A stretch of DNA of 64,000 nt from Streptomyces aculeolatus (GTDB lineage: Bacteria > Actinomycetota > Actinomycetes > Streptomycetales > Streptomycetaceae). The notes below the pieces were generated by a model, which saw only the letters and a list, made by a program, of their open reading frames with translations, searched no databases and had not been told where the DNA came from. The DNA lies in NCBI RefSeq assembly GCF_020400605.1, contig NZ_JAINRD010000004.1:310001-374000 (forward strand), in the 5' to 3' direction. Position numbers and translations under genes: made by a program. Each line of letters starts with the position of its first letter. Position 1 is the first letter of the stretch. Positions 7,525-16,526 of the stretch are shown in pieces.

Positions 7525-10500
7525 ATGAGCGGCCGACAGCGTCGGCGTATGGTCGAGGAGACGGCCGGGGGCCGGTGCACGGCACCGGAGACGGACGGAG
7601 GGCAGGCGGAGTTGGGCGGATCTGCCAGGCGGCGGGTGGCCACGGCGACGGCGCTGTCCGCCGCCGTGATCGGCGGGCTGCTCGGCGGCCGGGCGCCGGA
7701 CGCCGCAGCGGAGCCCCGGCAGCCGGACACCGGCGGCGCGGGGTCGGCCGAGGCCCCGGCCGGCCAGGAGGCGCTGCGCGACGCGGTGTGGCCGCGCCCG
7801 CAGCAGCTGCGCGCCCGCGACGGCGAGGTGCACGCGGGCGGGCAGGCGGTGCTCGTCACCCCCGAGGGCGCGGACGCGCGGGCGCTCGCGGAGCTGCGCG
7901 AGGTGCTGCGGTCCTTCGGAGTGCGGGAGTTCACGCAGGTGCGCCCCGGCGCCGCGCTGCCCGCGACCGGTCTCGTGGTCCACGCCGACCAGGCGCCGGC
8001 CGGCACCGCGGGCGTCGCGGGCCCGCCGCCGCGCCGTTCCCCCGCCGACGCGGTGCTGCGCGCGCTGGGCGCCGGCGAGCAGGCCGACCTGCCGGCCGGG
8101 GGCTACCGGCTGGCCGCCGGGCAGTACGAGGGCCGCGACGTGGTCGCGCTGGCCGGCACCGACGCGGCCGGCCTCTTCCACGGCGTGCAGACGCTGCGCG
8201 AACTGGGCCGCGCGGCCCGTACGGAGAACACCCTGCCCGCCGTGTCCGTACGCGACTGGCCGGGCACCGCCGTCCGCGGCATCGCCGAGAACCACTACGG
8301 CCGCCCCTGGAGCCACGAACAGCGCCTGGCGCAGCTCGACTTCATGGGCCGCACGAAGCTCAACCGCTACCTCTACTCCCCCGGCGACGACCCGTACCGC
8401 CAGGCCGGCTGGCGCGAGGCGTACCCGGCGGAGCAGCGCGCCCGGTTCCGCGAGCTGGCCGAGCGGGCGCGCGCCAACCACGTGACGCTCGCCTGGGCGG
8501 TGGCGCCGGGCCAGAACTTCTGCTTCTCCTCGGGACGCGACCGCAAGGACCTGCTGGCCAAGGCGGACGCGATGTGGGCGCTGGGCGTACGGGCGTTCCA
8601 GCTCCAGTTCCAGGACGTCAGCTACAGCGAGTGGGCCTGCGGCGAGGACGCCGACGAGTACGGCTCGGGCCCGGAGGCCGCCGCCCGCGCGCAGGCCGAG
8701 ACCGCCAACGCGCTGGCCGCGCACCTGTCCCGGCGGCACCCGGACGCGGCGCCGCTGTCGCTGCTGCCGACCGAGTACTACCAGGACGGCACCACCGACT
8801 ACCGCTCCGCGCTCGCCGGGGAGCTGGACGAGCGGGTCGAGGTCGCCTGGTCGGGCGTCGGCGCGGTGCCCAAGGAGATCAGCGGCGCGCAACTGCGCGA
8901 CGCGCAGGCCGCGTTCGGCGGCCACCCGCTGGTGACGCAGGACAACTACCCCGTCAACGACTACGCCCGCGACCGCATCTTCCTCGGCCCGTACGACGGC
9001 CGCGACCCGGCGGTGGCCGCCGGCTCCGCGGGTGTGCTGGCCGGCGCGATGGAGCAGCCCGCCGCCTCCCGCGTGCCGCTGTTCACCGTCGCCGACTACG
9101 CCTGGAACCCCCGCGCGTACGACCCGGACGCCGCCTGGCGGGCCGCCGTGCGCGACCTCGCCGCGGACGCCCCCGACCCCGAGAGCGCGGGCGCCGCGCT
9201 CGCCGCACTGGCCGGCAACTCGGCGTCGTCGGAGCTGGGTGCGCAGGAGTCCGCGTACCTGCGGCCGCTGATCGCGGACTTCTGGCGCGAGCGGGAGCGC
9301 GCGTCGGGCGGCCGGCGGGACGCCGAGAAGGCGGCGCAGCGGCTGCGGGACGCGTTCACCGTGATGCGCCGCGCGCCGGAGGAGCTGGCGCCGCTGGCGG
9401 ACGGCACGTTCGACGACGAGGTGCGGCCGTGGCTCGCGCGGCTGTCGCGGTACGGCGCGGCCGGCGAGCGGGCGGTGGACATGGTCACCGCGCAGGCCGC
9501 GGGCCGCAACGAGGAGGCGTGGCAGGCGCGGCTGGAGCTGCAGCGCCTGGCCCGCGAGGCGGGCAGCGGCGGCGGGGTGGTGGGCGCGGGCGTGCTCGAC
9601 GCCTTCCTCAGCCGGGCGCTGACGGACTCCGACTCGTGGCTGGGCGCGGGCGGCGGCGCGGGGCGCGCCGCCGGCGCCGGGGCGTCCGCCGCCGGCGGCG
9701 CGGAGCCGCTGGAGGGCTCGTCGGTGAAGTCGGCGGCCGACGGCAGGCCGGCCACGGCGTACGAGGCCGCCCGCCCGCCGTCGCCCGGCACGCACGAGGC
9801 GCTGGTGGTGGAGTTCGACCGGCAGCCGCTGCGGGCGGTGACGGTGCTGACCCAGCCGGGCACGGGCACCAGGGCGGAAGTGCAGATCCGGGTACGCGAC
9901 GGCGGCCGGACCGCATGGCGGCCGCTCGGCGAACTCGACGGCGGCGGCTGGACGGAGCTGCCCGCGAAGCGCGCCGGGGCCGACGCGGTACGGCTCGTCT
10001 GGGCGGCCGACACCACGGCACCGGTGGTGCACGAGGTGGTGCCGTGGTTCGCCGACGAGCCCGGCGCCCGGCTGTCGCTCTCCCGCGACGAGGCCGACGT
10101 GACGATCGGCGGCGACCCGGTGGTCGTGGACGCGGAGCTGTCCGCGGCGCGGCCGGGCGACGCGGGCGGCACGCTGACCGCGAAGGCGCCGAAGGGGCTG
10201 GAGGCGGAGTCCCCCGGCGAGGTGCGGATAGCCCGCGGCACGACTGCCAGGGCCCCGGTCGAGATCCGCGCGACCGAGGACGTTGCGCCCGGGACGTACG
10301 AGGTCCCGGTGCGGCTGGAGGACCGGGACGGCACCCAGGTCCGCACCGTCACCGTGCACGCCTACCCCGCGGTGGGCGGCCCCGACCTGGCGCGCGCCGG
10401 ACGGGCGTCGTCGTCGGCGGACGAGACGCCGGACTTCCCGGCGGCGGCGGTCGCGGACGGCGACCCGGAGACGCGGTGGTCCTCGCCGGTCGAGGACGGC

Positions 10501-10773
10501 GCCTGGGTGCAGGTGCGGCTGGCGGAGCCGGCGCGGGTCGGCGAGGTGGCCCTGACGTGGGAGAGCGCGTACGCGAAGCGCTACCGCGTGCAGGTCTCCG
10601 CCGACGGCCGCCGCTGGCGCACGGCGGCGGCCGTGGACGACGGCGGCGGCGGGCGCGAGTCGGTGCGGATGGACGAGCGCGACGTGCGGTACGTCCGCGT
10701 CCAGGGGGTGGAGCGGGCCACGGAGTTCGGCTATTCGCTGTACGCCCTGGAGGTCCGGTCCGTCCGCGACTGA
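7525..10773 (+). CDS. Secreted GH84-family beta-N-acetylglucosaminidase-like protein with C-terminal F5/8-type domain
   Basis: Large exported glycoside hydrolase, up to 1082 residues. A signal sequence (about 35-62) is followed by the GH84 N-terminal domain, the catalytic barrel (about 235-510, starting VRGIAENHYGRPWSHEQRL), a helical domain, a lectin-like region, an NPCBM/NEW3-like Ig domain (about 855-955) and a discoidin (F5/8 C) domain at the end. The motif QDNYPVND is typical of the family. The usual catalytic Asp-Asp pair is Gln363-Asp364 here (FQLQFQDVS), so the residue that orients the N-acetyl group is changed. The annotated ATG is 5' of a poor region; TTG 7612 (residue 30) would give a cleaner signal peptide. 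It is convergent with the sugar kinase gene. Likely releases GlcNAc from glycans outside the cell, if active. Confidence 0.85.
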   Translation: MSGRQRRRMVEETAGGRCTAPETDGGQAELGGSARRRVATATALSAAVIGGLLGGRAPDAAAEPRQPDTGGAGSAEAPAGQEALRDAVWPRPQQLRARDGEVHAGGQAVLVTPEGADARALAELREVLRSFGVREFTQVRPGAALPATGLVVHADQAPAGTAGVAGPPPRRSPADAVLRALGAGEQADLPAGGYRLAAGQYEGRDVVALAGTDAAGLFHGVQTLRELGRAARTENTLPAVSVRDWPGTAVRGIAENHYGRPWSHEQRLAQLDFMGRTKLNRYLYSPGDDPYRQAGWREAYPAEQRARFRELAERARANHVTLAWAVAPGQNFCFSSGRDRKDLLAKADAMWALGVRAFQLQFQDVSYSEWACGEDADEYGSGPEAAARAQAETANALAAHLSRRHPDAAPLSLLPTEYYQDGTTDYRSALAGELDERVEVAWSGVGAVPKEISGAQLRDAQAAFGGHPLVTQDNYPVNDYARDRIFLGPYDGRDPAVAAGSAGVLAGAMEQPAASRVPLFTVADYAWNPRAYDPDAAWRAAVRDLAADAPDPESAGAALAALAGNSASSELGAQESAYLRPLIADFWRERERASGGRRDAEKAAQRLRDAFTVMRRAPEELAPLADGTFDDEVRPWLARLSRYGAAGERAVDMVTAQAAGRNEEAWQARLELQRLAREAGSGGGVVGAGVLDAFLSRALTDSDSWLGAGGGAGRAAGAGASAAGGAEPLEGSSVKSAADGRPATAYEAARPPSPGTHEALVVEFDRQPLRAVTVLTQPGTGTRAEVQIRVRDGGRTAWRPLGELDGGGWTELPAKRAGADAVRLVWAADTTAPVVHEVVPWFADEPGARLSLSRDEADVTIGGDPVVVDAELSAARPGDAGGTLTAKAPKGLEAESPGEVRIARGTTARAPVEIRATEDVAPGTYEVPVRLEDRDGTQVRTVTVHAYPAVGGPDLARAGRASSSADETPDFPAAAVADGDPETRWSSPVEDGAWVQVRLAEPARVGEVALTWESAYAKRYRVQVSADGRRWRTAAAVDDGGGGRESVRMDERDVRYVRVQGVERATEFGYSLYALEVRSVRD

Positions 10774-10824
10774 CGACCGGGCCGGCTCCGCAACCGGCGG
10801 GGCCCGCCCCCGGCCGCCCGCCCC

Positions 10825-11901
10825 TCAGCCGTAGTGGGCGCGGGTGCGGGACCTGGCTTCCTCCGGGGCGGCCGCGCGGTCCAGGCCCAGGAGTGCCGCG
10901 CCCAGCACCGGCGGGGCCGTGACCACCCGGGGCACCGCCTTCGGCGCCCGGGCCGTGAGCAGCGTACGCACCCGGTCGTCCAACTGCGCGTGGCCCGCGG
11001 CCAGGACGCTGCCGCCGAGCACCACCGGCACCTCCTCGTCCAGCAGCTCCAGCCGCTCCAGCGCCACCGTCGCCAGGGCCACCACCTCGTCCGCCTGCCG
11101 GTCCACGATGGCCCGCGCCACCGCGTCGCCGCCGGCCGCCACCGCGAAGAGCAGCGGCGCCAGCCGCTGGGTGCGCGCCACCGGGACGGTGCCCAGGTGG
11201 ACGCCCTCGATCAGCTCGGACATCGTGCCGAGGCCGAAGTGCTCCGGCACCGCCGCCGCCAGGGCGGTCGCCTCGCCGCGGCCGTCCTCCGCCCGCGCCG
11301 CGTACCAGACCGCCTCCGCCGCGAGGCCCGCGCCGCCGCCCCAGTCGCCGGACAGCTTGCCGAGAGCGAGGAACCGGTGGGTGCGGCCGTCGGGGAGCAG
11401 CCCGGCGCAGTTGATGCCGGCGCCGCAGACGACGGCGACGCCGCGCGGCTCGGCGCCCGGCGGGAGGCCGGCGCGCAGCAGGGCGAACGTGTCGTTGTGG
11501 ACGGCGACCGTGCGGCCCCACCCGCGCGCCTGGAGCGCCGCGCCGATGGTGCGCTCCTCGACGGGCAGGTCCACGTTGGCCAGGCACGCGGACACGTGCT
11601 CGGCGACGAGCCCGGTGCCGGAGCCGGGTCCGGCACCGAAGGCACGTGGGCCGTCCGGTCCGTCCGGTCCGTCCGGTCCGTCCGGTCCGTCCGGTTCGCC
11701 GGAGGCGCTCCGTGCCGCCGCGGCCACCGCTTCCGCCAGCACGTCGACCGCCGCCGCCACCCCGGCCGTCGGCGGCCGGAAGCCCCCGCTGCGCCCCTCC
11801 CCCAGCACCGTGCCGTCCGCCGCGACCAGCGCCGCGTCCGTCTTGCTGTTCCCGGCGTCGATCGCCAGTACGGCGGCTGTCCGCCCCGGGCTCAGGCCCA
11901 C
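10825..11901 (-). CDS. BadF/BadG-type sugar kinase, probably N-acetylglucosamine kinase
   Basis: ASKHA-fold kinase, 358 residues. It shows the N-terminal phosphate loop VLAIDAGNSKTDAAL, the adenosine-region motif CGAGINCAG, GDWGGG and the late glycine motif VVLGGSVLA. This family contains GlcNAc kinases of eukaryotic NAGK type. A (Asp-Gly-Pro) repeat caused by a 9-bp tandem repeat sits after about residue 65, in a loop. The GTG start at 11901 overlaps the end of the GH4 gene by 10 nt, so it is the last gene of the sugar operon. It would phosphorylate the imported sugar for the GH4 enzyme or for central amino-sugar metabolism. Substrate inferred. Confidence 0.82.
   Translation of the reverse strand: MGLSPGRTAAVLAIDAGNSKTDAALVAADGTVLGEGRSGGFRPPTAGVAAAVDVLAEAVAAAARSASGEPDGPDGPDGPDGPDGPRAFGAGPGSGTGLVAEHVSACLANVDLPVEERTIGAALQARGWGRTVAVHNDTFALLRAGLPPGAEPRGVAVVCGAGINCAGLLPDGRTHRFLALGKLSGDWGGGAGLAAEAVWYAARAEDGRGEATALAAAVPEHFGLGTMSELIEGVHLGTVPVARTQRLAPLLFAVAAGGDAVARAIVDRQADEVVALATVALERLELLDEEVPVVLGGSVLAAGHAQLDDRVRTLLTARAPKAVPRVVTAPPVLGAALLGLDRAAAPEEARSRTRAHYG
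11651..11695 (+). repeat. 9-bp tandem repeat, five copies, inside the sugar kinase gene
   Basis: Five perfect copies of CCGTCCGGT on the plus strand. On the coding strand they give a run of Asp-Gly-Pro triplets. Copy-number change would stay in frame, adding or removing three residues. Confidence 0.95.
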
Positions 11902-13157
11902 GGCAGGTGGTCCCGGTTGTGCGCGATCAGCGCGTCCGTCAGCCTCCCGGCGCGGTCGTACTGCCCGACCAGCGGGTGTGCCAGCAGCGCGCGGAAGACG
12001 CGCTCGCGCCCGCCGTGCAGCGCCGCCTCCAGGGCCAGCCGCTCGTACGCCGTGGTGTGCGCGACGAGGCCGGCGAAGAGCGGGTCCAGCTCCGGGACGG
12101 CGAGCGGCCGGGCGCCCTCGGCGGTGACCTCGGCCTGCACCTCGACGACCGCGTCGTCGGGGAGGAACGGCAGCGTGCCGCGGTTGGCGGTGTTGACGAC
12201 CTGGACGGCGCCGGCCGCTCCGCCCAGCAGGGACGCGGCGAGCGCGACGGCGGCCTCGGAGTAGTACGCGCCGCCGCGCTTGGACAGCAGCTCCGGCTTG
12301 GTGTCGAGCGCCGGGTCGGCGTACATGCGCAGCAGCTCGGCCTCCATGCCGGCGACCTGCGCGCCCCGCGTGGGGCCCTCGCGCTGTTCGCGTACGACCT
12401 GGTCGTGGGCGTAGAAGTAGCGCAGATAGTACGAGGGCACGACGCCGAGCCGGGTCAGCAGGTCCGGCGGCAGGTGCAGGTCCGCGGCGATCCGGGTGCC
12501 GTGCTCGCCGATCAGCTTGGGCATCACGTCGACGCCGCCGGGGCCGCCGAGGCGTACGGCCAGCTCCCAGGTGAGGTGGTTGAGGCCGACGTGCTCCAGG
12601 TGGAGGTCCTCGGGAGCGGCGTCCAGCAGGGCCGCGAACTTGCGTTGCAGGTGGATGGCCACGTTGCACAGGCCGACCGCGCGGTGCCCGGCCTTCAGCA
12701 GCGCGCGGGTGACGATGCCGACGGGGTTGGTGAAGTCGATGATCCAGGCGTCCGGGGCGGCCTGGCGGACCCGTTCGGCGATGTCGAGTACCACGGGCAC
12801 GGTGCGCAGCGCCTTGGCGAGTCCGCCCGCGCCGGTCGTCTCCTGCCCGACGCAGCCGCAGTCCAGCGGCCACGTCTCGTCCTGCTGCCGCGCCGCCTGC
12901 CCGCCGACGCGCAGTTGGACGAGGACGGCGTCGGCGCCCTCGACGCCTTCTTCGAGACGGGCGGTGGTGACGACCCGCCCGTCGTGGCCCTGCCGGGTGA
13001 ACATGCGCCGCGCCAGGGCGCCGATCAGGTCCAGCCGCTCGGCGGCGGGGTCGATGAGCACCAGCTCGTCGACGGGCAGCGTCTCGCGCAGCCGCGCGAA
13101 CCCGTCGACCAGCTCGGGCGTGTAGGTCGAGCCGCCGCCTACCACTGCGAGTTTCAC
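11892..13157 (-). CDS. GH4-family 6-phospho-glycosidase
   Basis: NAD- and metal-dependent glycosidase, 421 residues, of the 6-phospho-beta-glucosidase branch. Seen: N-terminal dinucleotide fold VKLAVVGGGSTYTPEL, DFTNPVGIVT, the metal-binding Cys motif GLCNVAIHLQ and the His motif VGLNHLTWE, and VPSYYLRYFY. GH4 enzymes act by oxidation and elimination on sugar 6-phosphates, normally after PTS or kinase phosphorylation; here the downstream gene is a kinase and uptake is by an ABC transporter. GTG start at 13157 overlaps the stop of the permease gene (GTGA). Cytosolic. Confidence 0.9.
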   Translation of the reverse strand: MKLAVVGGGSTYTPELVDGFARLRETLPVDELVLIDPAAERLDLIGALARRMFTRQGHDGRVVTTARLEEGVEGADAVLVQLRVGGQAARQQDETWPLDCGCVGQETTGAGGLAKALRTVPVVLDIAERVRQAAPDAWIIDFTNPVGIVTRALLKAGHRAVGLCNVAIHLQRKFAALLDAAPEDLHLEHVGLNHLTWELAVRLGGPGGVDVMPKLIGEHGTRIAADLHLPPDLLTRLGVVPSYYLRYFYAHDQVVREQREGPTRGAQVAGMEAELLRMYADPALDTKPELLSKRGGAYYSEAAVALAASLLGGAAGAVQVVNTANRGTLPFLPDDAVVEVQAEVTAEGARPLAVPELDPLFAGLVAHTTAYERLALEAALHGGRERVFRALLAHPLVGQYDRAGRLTDALIAHNRDHLPWA

Positions 13158-14077
13158 CCTTTGACTCCTGTCAGCGTGACGCCCTCGATGAAGGCTTTCT
13201 GGGCGAAGAAGAACACCACGATCACCGGGGCCATGACCAGGACCGTGGCCGCCATGGTGAGGTTCCAGTCGGTCTGGTGGGCCCCCTTGAACGACTCCAG
13301 GCCGTAGCTCAGCGTCCACCAGCCCGGGTTCTCCGAGGCGTAGATCTGCGGCCCGAAGTAGTCGTTCCAGCAGTAGAAGAAGTGGAACAGGGCGACGGCG
13401 GCGATGGCGGGCTTGGCCATGGGCACCACGATGCGCAGCAGCGTGCGCAGTTCGCCGCAGCCGTCGATGCGCGCGGCCTCGGTGTACTCGCGCGGGATGG
13501 TCAGCAGGAACTGCCGCAGCAGGAAGACGCTGAAGGGGTTGGCGAAGGCGAACGGGATGATCAGCGGCCACAGGGTGCCGGTCATGTCCATCTGCCGGGA
13601 CCAGAACAGGTACATGGGCACGATGACGACCTGCGGGGGCAGCATCATCGCGGCGATGACCATCATCATCGCCAGGTTCCGGCCGCGGAAGCGGAACTTG
13701 GCCAGCGCGTACGCCACCGGGAGGCTGGAGCCGACGGCGAGCACGGTGCCCAGGCCCGCGTAGAGGAGCGTGTTGCGCCACCAGGTGAGGAAGCCCGGGG
13801 TCTCCCACACGGTGCCGAAGTTGCCCCACTCCCAGGTACGCGGCCACAGCGCCCGCGTCAGCGCCTGGTCGTCGCTCATCACGGCGGTCAGGAGGACGAA
13901 GAGGAACGGCAGCACGAAGAAGAGCGCGGCGGCGATCGCCAGGGCGTGCACCGCGACCCAGTTCAGCACCTGCCTGCGGCGCGCCTGCGCGCCGGCCGAC
14001 GGGCCGCGCGGGCGCCGGTTCCGGGCCGCGGGCCACGCCGCCGGCCGCTTCCGCTCGACCGGATGTGCCGCCGCCAT
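13154..14077 (-). CDS. Sugar ABC transporter permease, MalG type
   Basis: Membrane subunit of a CUT1 sugar importer, 307 residues. A basic cytoplasmic N-terminus (about 40 residues) precedes six membrane segments and the EAA loop EYTEAARIDGCGELRTLLRIVVPMAKPAI; it ends EGVTLTGVKG as MalG homologues do. The ATG at 14077 shares its first base with the stop of the preceding permease gene (TGATG). Partner of the MalF-type subunit. No ATPase gene is in the cluster; as in many Streptomyces CUT1 systems, a shared MsiK-type ATPase elsewhere probably drives it (inference). Confidence 0.9.
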   Translation of the reverse strand: MAAAHPVERKRPAAWPAARNRRPRGPSAGAQARRRQVLNWVAVHALAIAAALFFVLPFLFVLLTAVMSDDQALTRALWPRTWEWGNFGTVWETPGFLTWWRNTLLYAGLGTVLAVGSSLPVAYALAKFRFRGRNLAMMMVIAAMMLPPQVVIVPMYLFWSRQMDMTGTLWPLIIPFAFANPFSVFLLRQFLLTIPREYTEAARIDGCGELRTLLRIVVPMAKPAIAAVALFHFFYCWNDYFGPQIYASENPGWWTLSYGLESFKGAHQTDWNLTMAATVLVMAPVIVVFFFAQKAFIEGVTLTGVKG

Positions 14078-15024
14078 CAGTCGTCCTCCTTCAGGAAGCC
14101 GCTGCCGCGGCGCATGAGCGTGTACGTGAAGGCCATCGCGAGGACGAAGAGCACCAGGGCGACGACGCACGCGGCACCGGTGTCGAACCGCTGGAAGCCC
14201 AGGTGGTAGACGCTCTGCGGGACGGTGAGGGTCGACTTCTCCGGGTAGCCGGGCTCGAAGTGCTGCCCCGAGCCGCCGATGACGCCGCTGGCGACCTTCG
14301 CGGCCACGATGGGCTCGGTGTAGTACTGCATCGTGGCGATCACGCCGGTGACGACGGCGAAGAGCACGACGGGCCGGATGTTCGGCAGCGTGACGTACCG
14401 GAACCGGGACCATGCGCCCGCGCCGTCCAGCTCGGCGGCCTCGTACTGCTCCTTGGGCACGTCCAGCAGCGAGGCCATGAAGATGACCATGAGGTCGCCG
14501 ACGCACCACAGCGCGAGGACCGTGAGCGCCGGTTTGGACCACTGGGCGTCGTTGAACCAGCCGGGCTCGCCCAGGCCGAGGCGGCCGAGGATGGTGTTGA
14601 CCGGTCCGGTGCCGGGGTTCATCAGGAAGACGAACGACATGGTGGCGGCGACCGGCGGCGCCAGGTACGGCAGGTAGAACAGGGTGCGGAAGAGGCCGGC
14701 GCCGGTCTTGACCTTGGTGATGAGCAGGCCGATGCCGAGCCCGAAGACCGTGCGCAGGGTGACCATCACGGCCACCAGCCACAGGGTGTTGGCCAGGGCG
14801 GGCCAGAAGAAGGGGTAGTCGAAGAGGACGTAGCGCCAGTTCTTCAGCCCCACCCAGACGGGGTCGGTGAACCCGTCGTACTTCATGAAGGAGAAGTAGA
14901 CGGTGGCCCCGAGCGGGTAGGCGAAGAAGACGCCGAAGCCGACGAGCCAGGGCGAGAGGAACCCGAGGGTGCGCAGCGTCGCGCGGCGGCGCCGCGCACC
15001 CAGGGTGTGGACGGCGGCGGCCAT
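14077..15024 (-). CDS. Sugar ABC transporter permease, MalF type
   Basis: Membrane subunit of the same CUT1 importer, 315 residues, with six membrane segments (first FLSPWLVGFGVFFAYPLGAT) and the EAA loop EQYEAAELDGAGAWSRFRYVTLP. Its ATG shares one base with the stop of the binding-protein gene (TGATG). The three transporter genes are thus fully coupled. Confidence 0.9.
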   Translation of the reverse strand: MAAAVHTLGARRRRATLRTLGFLSPWLVGFGVFFAYPLGATVYFSFMKYDGFTDPVWVGLKNWRYVLFDYPFFWPALANTLWLVAVMVTLRTVFGLGIGLLITKVKTGAGLFRTLFYLPYLAPPVAATMSFVFLMNPGTGPVNTILGRLGLGEPGWFNDAQWSKPALTVLALWCVGDLMVIFMASLLDVPKEQYEAAELDGAGAWSRFRYVTLPNIRPVVLFAVVTGVIATMQYYTEPIVAAKVASGVIGGSGQHFEPGYPEKSTLTVPQSVYHLGFQRFDTGAACVVALVLFVLAMAFTYTLMRRGSGFLKEDD

Positions 15025-16370
15025 CAGCCGGCCTGCGCGTTGTCCTTGTCGATCTGCTCGTCGGCCTGCTCCAGCAGGGACGGCAGATCGTCCTCCTCGC
15101 CCTTTTCGTACTTCAGCCCGTAGTCCTGGAGGGTGAGCAGGAAGGCGCCGCCGTTCTTGGAGGGCGGGGCGTGGCTGGACTCCGGGTGCTGGGCGATGTC
15201 GACGAACGTGCGGTAGACCGGGTCGTCGTTGAGCTTCGGGGACTTCAGCGCGGCCAGTGTGGAGGGCACGTTGTGGATGGCGTTGGCGAAGTCCACGACG
15301 GCGTCGGTGTCGGTGGTCAGGTACTTCACCAGCTCCCAGGCGGCGTTCTTCTTCTCGCTGGTGGTGGCGATGCCGGTGATGGTGCCGGAGAGGTAGCCCT
15401 TGCCGTACGAGTCCGCCTGGTCGTCGGGGACGGGGAAGGGCGCCGCGCCTATCTCGAAGCCGACGCCGGCGTCGGCGGCCATCTTGCCGCGCCACTCGCC
15501 GTCCATCTGCATGGCGACCTGCCCGGTGTGGAACGGGTGCTTGGGGCCCCACTCGTCGCCGAAGGTGTTGCGGTACTTGCGCAGCTTCTCGAAGCCGCCG
15601 AGGGCGTCGACCATGCCCTTCTGCCACTCGAACAGCTCGGCCATCCTCGGGTCGGCGGCGGCGTTGGAGTTGCCCTCGTCGTCGAAGTAGGTGAGGCCGA
15701 ACTGCCCGCCGTAGTGTTCGACGGTGGTCTCGTAGCCCTGGAAGTTGGGCATGAAGCCGAGCTGTTCGTAGCCGTCGCCGTCGGGCTTGGTGAGCTTCTC
15801 GGCGACCTCCTCCAGCTCGGAGAGGGTCTTCGGCGGGGCGTCGATGCCGGCTTCGGCGAAGGCGTCCTTGTTGTAGTAGAGGCCGTACGCGTCGCCGAGC
15901 AGGGGCAGGGCGCAGCGCTTGCCCTCGTACTGGGTGTAGTCGAGCATCGGGCCCGGGAAGGTCTCCTCCGGGTCGATGCCGGACTCCTTCAGGAAGGGGG
16001 CGAGGTCGGCGAGGACGTGGGAGGAGCAGAAGCGGCCGACGTTGTCGGTGGTGAACGAGGAGACGACGTCGGGGCCGTTGGAGCCGCCGGCGCGCAGGCC
16101 CTGGTTGAGCTTGTCGTCGTTGACGCCCTTGACGGTCTTGACGGTGATGTTGGGGAACTCGTCCTCGAAGGCGTCGATGTTCGCCTCGATCGCCTCGACC
16201 TCGGACGGCGCGCTCCAGCCGTGCCAGAAGGTGAGCGTGACGTCGGCGTCGGGGTCGTCGTTCGCGGAGCCGGAGTCGTTGCCGCCGGTGCAGGCGGCGG
16301 CGAGGAGCGACAGCGCGGCCGCGGCGGCGACCGCGGCGACGGCGCGGGCGCGTGGGCGGGTTGCGGGCAT
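15024..16370 (-). CDS. Sugar-binding lipoprotein, family 1
   Basis: Extracellular sugar-binding protein of the CUT1 importer, 448 residues. Sec-type lipoprotein signal with lipobox LAAAC, Cys27, then a Gly/Asn/Ser/Asp linker. The mature part has the MalE-like start VTLTFWHGWSAPSEVEAIEANI and the ligand-pocket pattern GYLSGTITGIATTSEKKNAAWELVKYL. ATG at 16370 with AGGAGG at about 11 nt. First gene of the transporter operon, directly downstream of the ROK regulator gene. Ligand unknown; an oligosaccharide of glucose or GlcNAc type fits the GH4 enzyme and kinase that follow. Confidence 0.9.
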   Translation of the reverse strand: MPATRPRARAVAAVAAAAALSLLAAACTGGNDSGSANDDPDADVTLTFWHGWSAPSEVEAIEANIDAFEDEFPNITVKTVKGVNDDKLNQGLRAGGSNGPDVVSSFTTDNVGRFCSSHVLADLAPFLKESGIDPEETFPGPMLDYTQYEGKRCALPLLGDAYGLYYNKDAFAEAGIDAPPKTLSELEEVAEKLTKPDGDGYEQLGFMPNFQGYETTVEHYGGQFGLTYFDDEGNSNAAADPRMAELFEWQKGMVDALGGFEKLRKYRNTFGDEWGPKHPFHTGQVAMQMDGEWRGKMAADAGVGFEIGAAPFPVPDDQADSYGKGYLSGTITGIATTSEKKNAAWELVKYLTTDTDAVVDFANAIHNVPSTLAALKSPKLNDDPVYRTFVDIAQHPESSHAPPSKNGGAFLLTLQDYGLKYEKGEEDDLPSLLEQADEQIDKDNAQAG

Positions 16371-16407
16371 GGTCGTGGTACCTCCTGGCGGGTGCAGGGG
16401 ATTTCTC

Positions 16408-16503
16408 GGGCGGGTGGGGCGGGAGCAGGCGGCGCGGGTGGGGTGGGAGCAGGCAGCGCGGGTGGAGCGGGAGCAGGCAGCGCGGGTGGGGCGGGAGCAG
16501 GCC
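16408..16503 (+). repeat. 24-bp tandem repeat, about four copies, upstream of the sugar operon
   Basis: Four imperfect units at 16408-16431, 16432-16455, 16456-16479 and 16480-16503, e.g. GCGCGGGTGGGGTGGGAGCA followed by GGCA. Units differ by 1-3 bases. The array lies between the ROK stop codon and the binding-protein start, in the likely leader or promoter of the transporter genes. Confidence 0.9.
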
Positions 16504-16526
16504 GGGTGGGTGCCGGGCGGGCGGGG

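Noticed and set aside
6508..10824. DasR (dre) sites near the amino-sugar genes
   Set aside because: I looked for ACTGGTCTAGACCACT-like sequences in the upstream regions and saw none convincing by eye.
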